A stretch of DNA of 64,000 nucleotides from Paenibacillus_E qinlingensis (GTDB taxonomy: Bacteria; Bacillota; Bacilli; Paenibacillales; NBRC-103111), in NCBI RefSeq assembly GCF_028746185.1, contig NZ_JAQIVH010000020.1:1-64000 (forward strand). The letters run 5' to 3'. Position numbers and translations under genes: made by a program. The notes beneath the pieces were generated by a model that saw only the letters and a program-made list of their open reading frames with translations, did not search any database and had not been told where the DNA came from. Positions 61,083 through 64,000 of the stretch are shown here, piece by piece. The stretch's first letter is position 1. Each line of letters opens with the position of its first letter.

Positions 61083-61276
61083 CAACTTAACTGGAAAACC
61101 TACAGCTATTTTTGTCATATTTCGTTGATTTTTGAATTTAAATGGAAAAAGTACAGCTAAATATCGCGGTTTCCCCTAATTCCCCTTAAAACCATCAAAT
61201 TAGCTACAGGAAATCCATCTATTCTTCCTAAATGAGGAAAACTAGATAGATTAGCTGTATAAAATCCATCTATTTG
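61083..61276. repeat. 195-bp dispersed repeat, copy 2
   Basis: Second copy of the element at 60356-60550, same orientation, roughly 85 percent identical by eye. After it comes G/T-rich simple sequence and then the dGTPase stop. Confidence 0.88.
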
Positions 61277-61420
61277 TGCTCTGGCGGCGGCTAGTTGCTG
61301 GAAGAGAGGTGGCGAGGTGGTTGGTTACTTGTCAGTTACTGCTGGTGCTTGTGGTTACTTGTAGCTACCAGCAGCCGCTCGCATCTACAAGCAGACAGAA
61401 CTTGAGTGGGCACGCCCCAC

Positions 61421-62746
61421 TCAATCCATCTCGTAAATCGAGCCCGATTTGCTCGCAAACAGCTCCGCGTATACCTTCTCGGCATACGCGTCGGTCATGC
61501 CCGAGATATAGTCCGCGACGAAGCGCGGCCAACTCCAGTTGCTGTTGACGCTGCGCCGCTCGTAGCTATCGATCCAGTCGGGCGGGATGATCCATTGCCC
61601 TTTATCCTTTTCGATGAAGCTGTCCCAGAGACGCTCGACGATGATTTCGCTGCGCTTTTGCAGGCGCAGGACCCGGAAATCCTTGATCAGCGTAACCCAC
61701 GCCAGCTTCTTGAGGATTTCCATCGTCCGCAGCAGATCCATATCTTCAGCGCCGTCTTTGACGAGGGCGACCTTCTTCCAGCCGCGTTCCGTGTCATCGA
61801 TAATATCGAGACGGCTCGCGAATGAGCTGACCCAGCGCGCTTTCATCTCTCTGCGCGTCCGTGATTCCTCGCGGTTGCATTCTGCAAATATGAGCTCCCA
61901 TTGCTCCAAATAATCGTGCAACACGCGACGCACCATCTGCTCGATATCAACTTGCTCCCAGCCGAATTTATGCTGATTGGGATCATTTAATATCTCCATA
62001 ACGAGATGGCGAATCAAGCGTTGATCTTCAAAAAAGGTAGCGTTCATTTGAATTTTGCCTGCACGAATGCCATCCTCGATATCGTGCGTAGAATACGCAA
62101 TATCATCGCATAAGTCCATCAATTGCGCTTCCAATGTGGAACAACCGACAGGCATTTTCCAAATGTCACGCAACTCCTGAATAACATCCCACTCTGCCCC
62201 ATAGACACCCTTGAGACGCCCCTCTTCCTCGATCAAAAAAGGATACTTGTTGATACCAAGAAGCACGGCTGCCGTCAGATCTAGACCGCTCTCGCTGCCC
62301 GCTCGTTTTTCCAGAAACATGAGGATCCGGAAGTTTTGCGCATTGCCTTCATATTTCAAGCCGTGATCCTTCATGAGGATATGGTTGAGCACCTCTTCGC
62401 CCTTATGTCCAAACGGCGGGTGACCGAAGTCATGCGCAATAGATGCACACTCGACCACAGTCGGATCGATGATCAGGCCTGGATGTTCTCTTTTGCTCAA
62501 AAAGGGATTCGTCCGCTCTAAACGCTTCGCCACTTCTCGCGCAATCTGTGCAACCTCCAAGGAGTGCGTCAGACGAGTCCGATAGTAATCTCCCGAGCCG
62601 GCCCCGAACACCTGAGATTTACCCTGCAGACGCCGAAAAGTTGGTGACTGAATCAACCTTGCATAATCCCGTTCAAATTCATCCCGTTCTTCACTCCATT
62701 TCGAGGAAGCTGCCTCACCAGGCCGATATTTCCGTATGTTGTTCAT
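61421..62746 (-). CDS. dgt: dGTP triphosphohydrolase (dGTPase)
   Basis: Hydrolyses dGTP (or several dNTPs) to the nucleoside and triphosphate, adjusting nucleotide pools in the cytoplasm. The 441 residues carry the HD-domain metal ligands: RTRLTHSLEVAQIAR (His), ASIAHDFGHPPFGHKG (His-Asp), and DLCDDIAYSTHDIEDGI (Asp). FRRLQGKSQVF near residue 38 is typical. Length fits the 430-450 residue type. The start ATG follows GAGGAGG by seven bases. The C-terminal codons are locally GC-rich. It is transcribed alone. Confidence 0.92.
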   Translation of the reverse strand: MNNIRKYRPGEAASSKWSEERDEFERDYARLIQSPTFRRLQGKSQVFGAGSGDYYRTRLTHSLEVAQIAREVAKRLERTNPFLSKREHPGLIIDPTVVECASIAHDFGHPPFGHKGEEVLNHILMKDHGLKYEGNAQNFRILMFLEKRAGSESGLDLTAAVLLGINKYPFLIEEEGRLKGVYGAEWDVIQELRDIWKMPVGCSTLEAQLMDLCDDIAYSTHDIEDGIRAGKIQMNATFFEDQRLIRHLVMEILNDPNQHKFGWEQVDIEQMVRRVLHDYLEQWELIFAECNREESRTRREMKARWVSSFASRLDIIDDTERGWKKVALVKDGAEDMDLLRTMEILKKLAWVTLIKDFRVLRLQKRSEIIVERLWDSFIEKDKGQWIIPPDWIDSYERRSVNSNWSWPRFVADYISGMTDAYAEKVYAELFASKSGSIYEMD

Positions 62747-62950
62747 ATGCTTGCCTCCTCTAGCCCTCTAGCGCTTTTGGGCGCCGATCTCACCTGTGTC
62801 CTGCTCCTGGGGCGTTTCCTCACACTGCTATCAGTTTATGCGAGAGCATGTACGATAGTCACCATTCGACCCCCTGATGCAGAAGGATTATTAACTTAAA
62901 AGAATACTATATTCTCCATGCCCCAACAAGCCTAACTTCGTGCACAACTG

Positions 62951-62997
62951 AAAAAAGGGAATGATGCACAAGACCATTGTCTTCGTGCACATTCCCC
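62951..62997 (-). terminator. terminator of the yneF-folE operon
   Basis: On the reverse strand GGGAATGTGCACGAAGAC pairs with GTCTTGTGCATCATTCCC (two small bulges), followed by TTTTTT, just after the folE stop. Confidence 0.92.
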
Positions 62998-63007
62998 GGT
63001 GCTCTTA

Positions 63008-63595
63008 TTATTTTAATAAAGATAGAAATTCCGAACGCAATGTCGCATCCTTACGGAAGGAGCCGCGCACAGCAGATGTTACGGTTTGACTGCCGTATTT
63101 CTTCACGCCTCTTGCGCACATGCACATATGCTCGCCTTCAACGACAACCATGACGCCATGCGGTTTAAGCACATCGAACAGGATGTCAGCAATCTCAGAG
63201 GTAATACGTTCTTGCACCTGCAGCTTGCGTGTAACAACATCAACTAAACGAGCAAATTTGCTGAGACCAGCCACTTTACCGCTCGGCAAGTAACCAACGT
63301 GGACTTTGCCAAAGAAAGGCGCCATATGGTGCTCACACTGGCTGTAGTAAATGATATCTTTGATGATAACAAGCTCTTCATGCTGCTCATCAAAAGTAAC
63401 ACCAAGTACTTCACGAGGATCTGCGGCATACCCTGCAAAAATTTCTTCATACATACGCGTTACACGAGCTGGCGTATCCAATAGACCTTCCCGATCCACG
63501 TCTTCACCAATCAGTCGCAAAATTTCACGAACATGGCTTTCAATCTGCTCGCGATTTTCTGCGACTAATCCATTTTTATAATCGATGGATGCCAT
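63008..63595 (-). CDS. folE: GTP cyclohydrolase I
   Basis: Makes 7,8-dihydroneopterin triphosphate from GTP, the first step to folate. About 195 residues. Zinc ligands are present in YSQCEHHMAPFFGKVHVGY (Cys and His) and in MCMCARGVKKYGSQT (Cys). The segments LLDTPARVTRMYEEIF and GLSKFARLVDVVTRKLQVQERI are typical of the family. The ATG at 63595 is used; a GTG four codons earlier abuts the GGTGGA site. It follows yneF by 25 bases. Confidence 0.96.
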   Translation of the reverse strand: MASIDYKNGLVAENREQIESHVREILRLIGEDVDREGLLDTPARVTRMYEEIFAGYAADPREVLGVTFDEQHEELVIIKDIIYYSQCEHHMAPFFGKVHVGYLPSGKVAGLSKFARLVDVVTRKLQVQERITSEIADILFDVLKPHGVMVVVEGEHMCMCARGVKKYGSQTVTSAVRGSFRKDATLRSEFLSLLK

Positions 63596-63620
63596 CTTCT
63601 CTATCACTCCACCCTATTTC

Positions 63621-63842
63621 TTATTTCCGCTTTTGGTTAAAATTTTGATTCTTCATCATTTGTTGTGCTTTATTCAATTGTTGCTTATTCATGTTGTAGC
63701 CCATTTGCTTCGCCATTTTGGCTAGCATTTCAGGATTGTTTTGCATGGATTCCAGCTGTCTCTTTAAATAGAATACACCAATAAAGAAACCGCCAACCAA
63801 ACCTGCAATCAATGTGAGAATGGGAATTAAATAACTCCACAT
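63621..63842 (-). CDS. yneF: YneF family small membrane protein
   Basis: A 73-residue protein, the usual YneF (UPF0154) length. One membrane helix (LIPILTLIAGLVGGFFIGVFYL) is followed by a cytoplasmic helix with the conserved NPEMLAKMAKQMGYNMNKQQ, then a Gln/Lys-rich tail. The role is unknown. The ATG at 63842 follows GGGGG by eight bases; the earlier ATG at 63866 gives a non-conserved extension. First gene of a yneF-folE pair. Confidence 0.92.
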   Translation of the reverse strand: MWSYLIPILTLIAGLVGGFFIGVFYLKRQLESMQNNPEMLAKMAKQMGYNMNKQQLNKAQQMMKNQNFNQKRK

Positions 63843-63920
63843 AACCTGTGCCCCCTGCTTGTACAAATTTAGAATAGAATGCTTGTTCTATCATATCATT
63901 TCTGTTCCACGGTTTACAAA

Positions 63921-64000
63921 TTAAAGAACTTGTTCAATGAATAAAGTTGTTTCTTTCGCCAGATCAATCTCTTTGATATCCAGCACTTTATCTGCGGCAT
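63921..64000 (-). CDS. C-terminal end of an unidentified protein (partial)
   Basis: A reverse-strand frame enters from the right edge and ends at a TAA at 63923. The visible residues, ADKVLDIKEIDLAKETTLFI followed by EQVL, look like a normal soluble protein end. Too short to identify; the gene begins outside the window. Confidence 0.55.
   Translation of the reverse strand, partial: AADKVLDIKEIDLAKETTLFIEQVL

Noticed and set aside
61276..61825. Plus-strand frames opposite the dGTPase end
   Set aside because: They overlap the conserved C-terminal part of the dGTPase and have no start signals.

Overview
The window reads as chromosome of a low-to-mid GC, spore-forming Gram-positive of the Paenibacillus group. 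This is inferred from gene content: a FabI enoyl reductase, an SLH-anchored Rhs protein, a MoxR/DUF58/transglutaminase trio, a SleB-type cortex hydrolase, a YheC/YheD ATP-grasp protein, YneF, and AGGAGG ribosome binding sites almost everywhere. I saw no transposase, prophage, CRISPR array or tRNA. The only structural RNA gene is the 5' end of a 16S rRNA at the left edge.

Layout. 1-580: 16S rRNA 5' end with boxA and two tandem rRNA promoters, all leftward. 583-4490: purine supply, with a riboswitch-controlled purine permease, a DUF1304 membrane protein, and guaA with a compact structured leader. 4530-13290: a giant secreted SLH/FN3/Rhs protein, flanked on both sides by copies of the 3' end of the neighbouring transglutaminase gene. 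13232-17946: moxR, DUF58 and tgpA-like genes in one operon. 18011-20109: polysaccharide deacetylase and Bcp peroxiredoxin. 20252-22541: an ECF41-type sigma factor, its oxidoreductase partner and a matching promoter. 22542-23610: non-coding, with a cluster of DnaA-box-like sites and a hexamer repeat. 23615-27865: adenylating enzyme, SbnA and SbnB (2,3-diaminopropionate synthesis), with a divergent YheC/YheD ATP-grasp gene. 27971-30599: a three-gene ABC exporter. 30832-31875: an LCP cell-wall ligase. 31876-33360: a tandem-repeat desert. 33369-39772: hemL-type aminomutase and glutamate synthase. 39918-43002: a 41-residue protein, a palindrome array, an amidase and a VOC-DinB fusion. 43072-46789: KDG kinase and KDPG aldolase, an inositol-monophosphatase-like protein, fabI. 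46886-51726: uvsE, two unknowns, ddl and a papain-like amidase. 51961-57622: aconitase, SleB-like hydrolase, a membrane-SRPBCC protein and a CDF transporter. 58155-60222: an IclR regulator and a divergent alpha/beta hydrolase with a cre-like site in its promoter. 60254-61420: a repeat desert. 61421-64000: dGTPase, yneF-folE and the tail of a further gene.

Functional links. Purine genes cluster at the left (pbuG-type permease, guaA), and both carry RNA leaders. Envelope functions dominate the rest (Rhs surface protein, deacetylase, LCP, Ddl, cortex hydrolase, transglutaminase). The most unusual gene set is the diaminopropionate cassette, which pairs a stand-alone adenylating enzyme and an ATP-grasp protein with SbnA/SbnB but has no NRPS or siderophore synthetase nearby. 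The intergenic spaces are rich in tandem repeats of different families, nearly all able to form hairpins. Start codons were chosen from ribosome binding sites, so several genes are shorter than their longest open frame.
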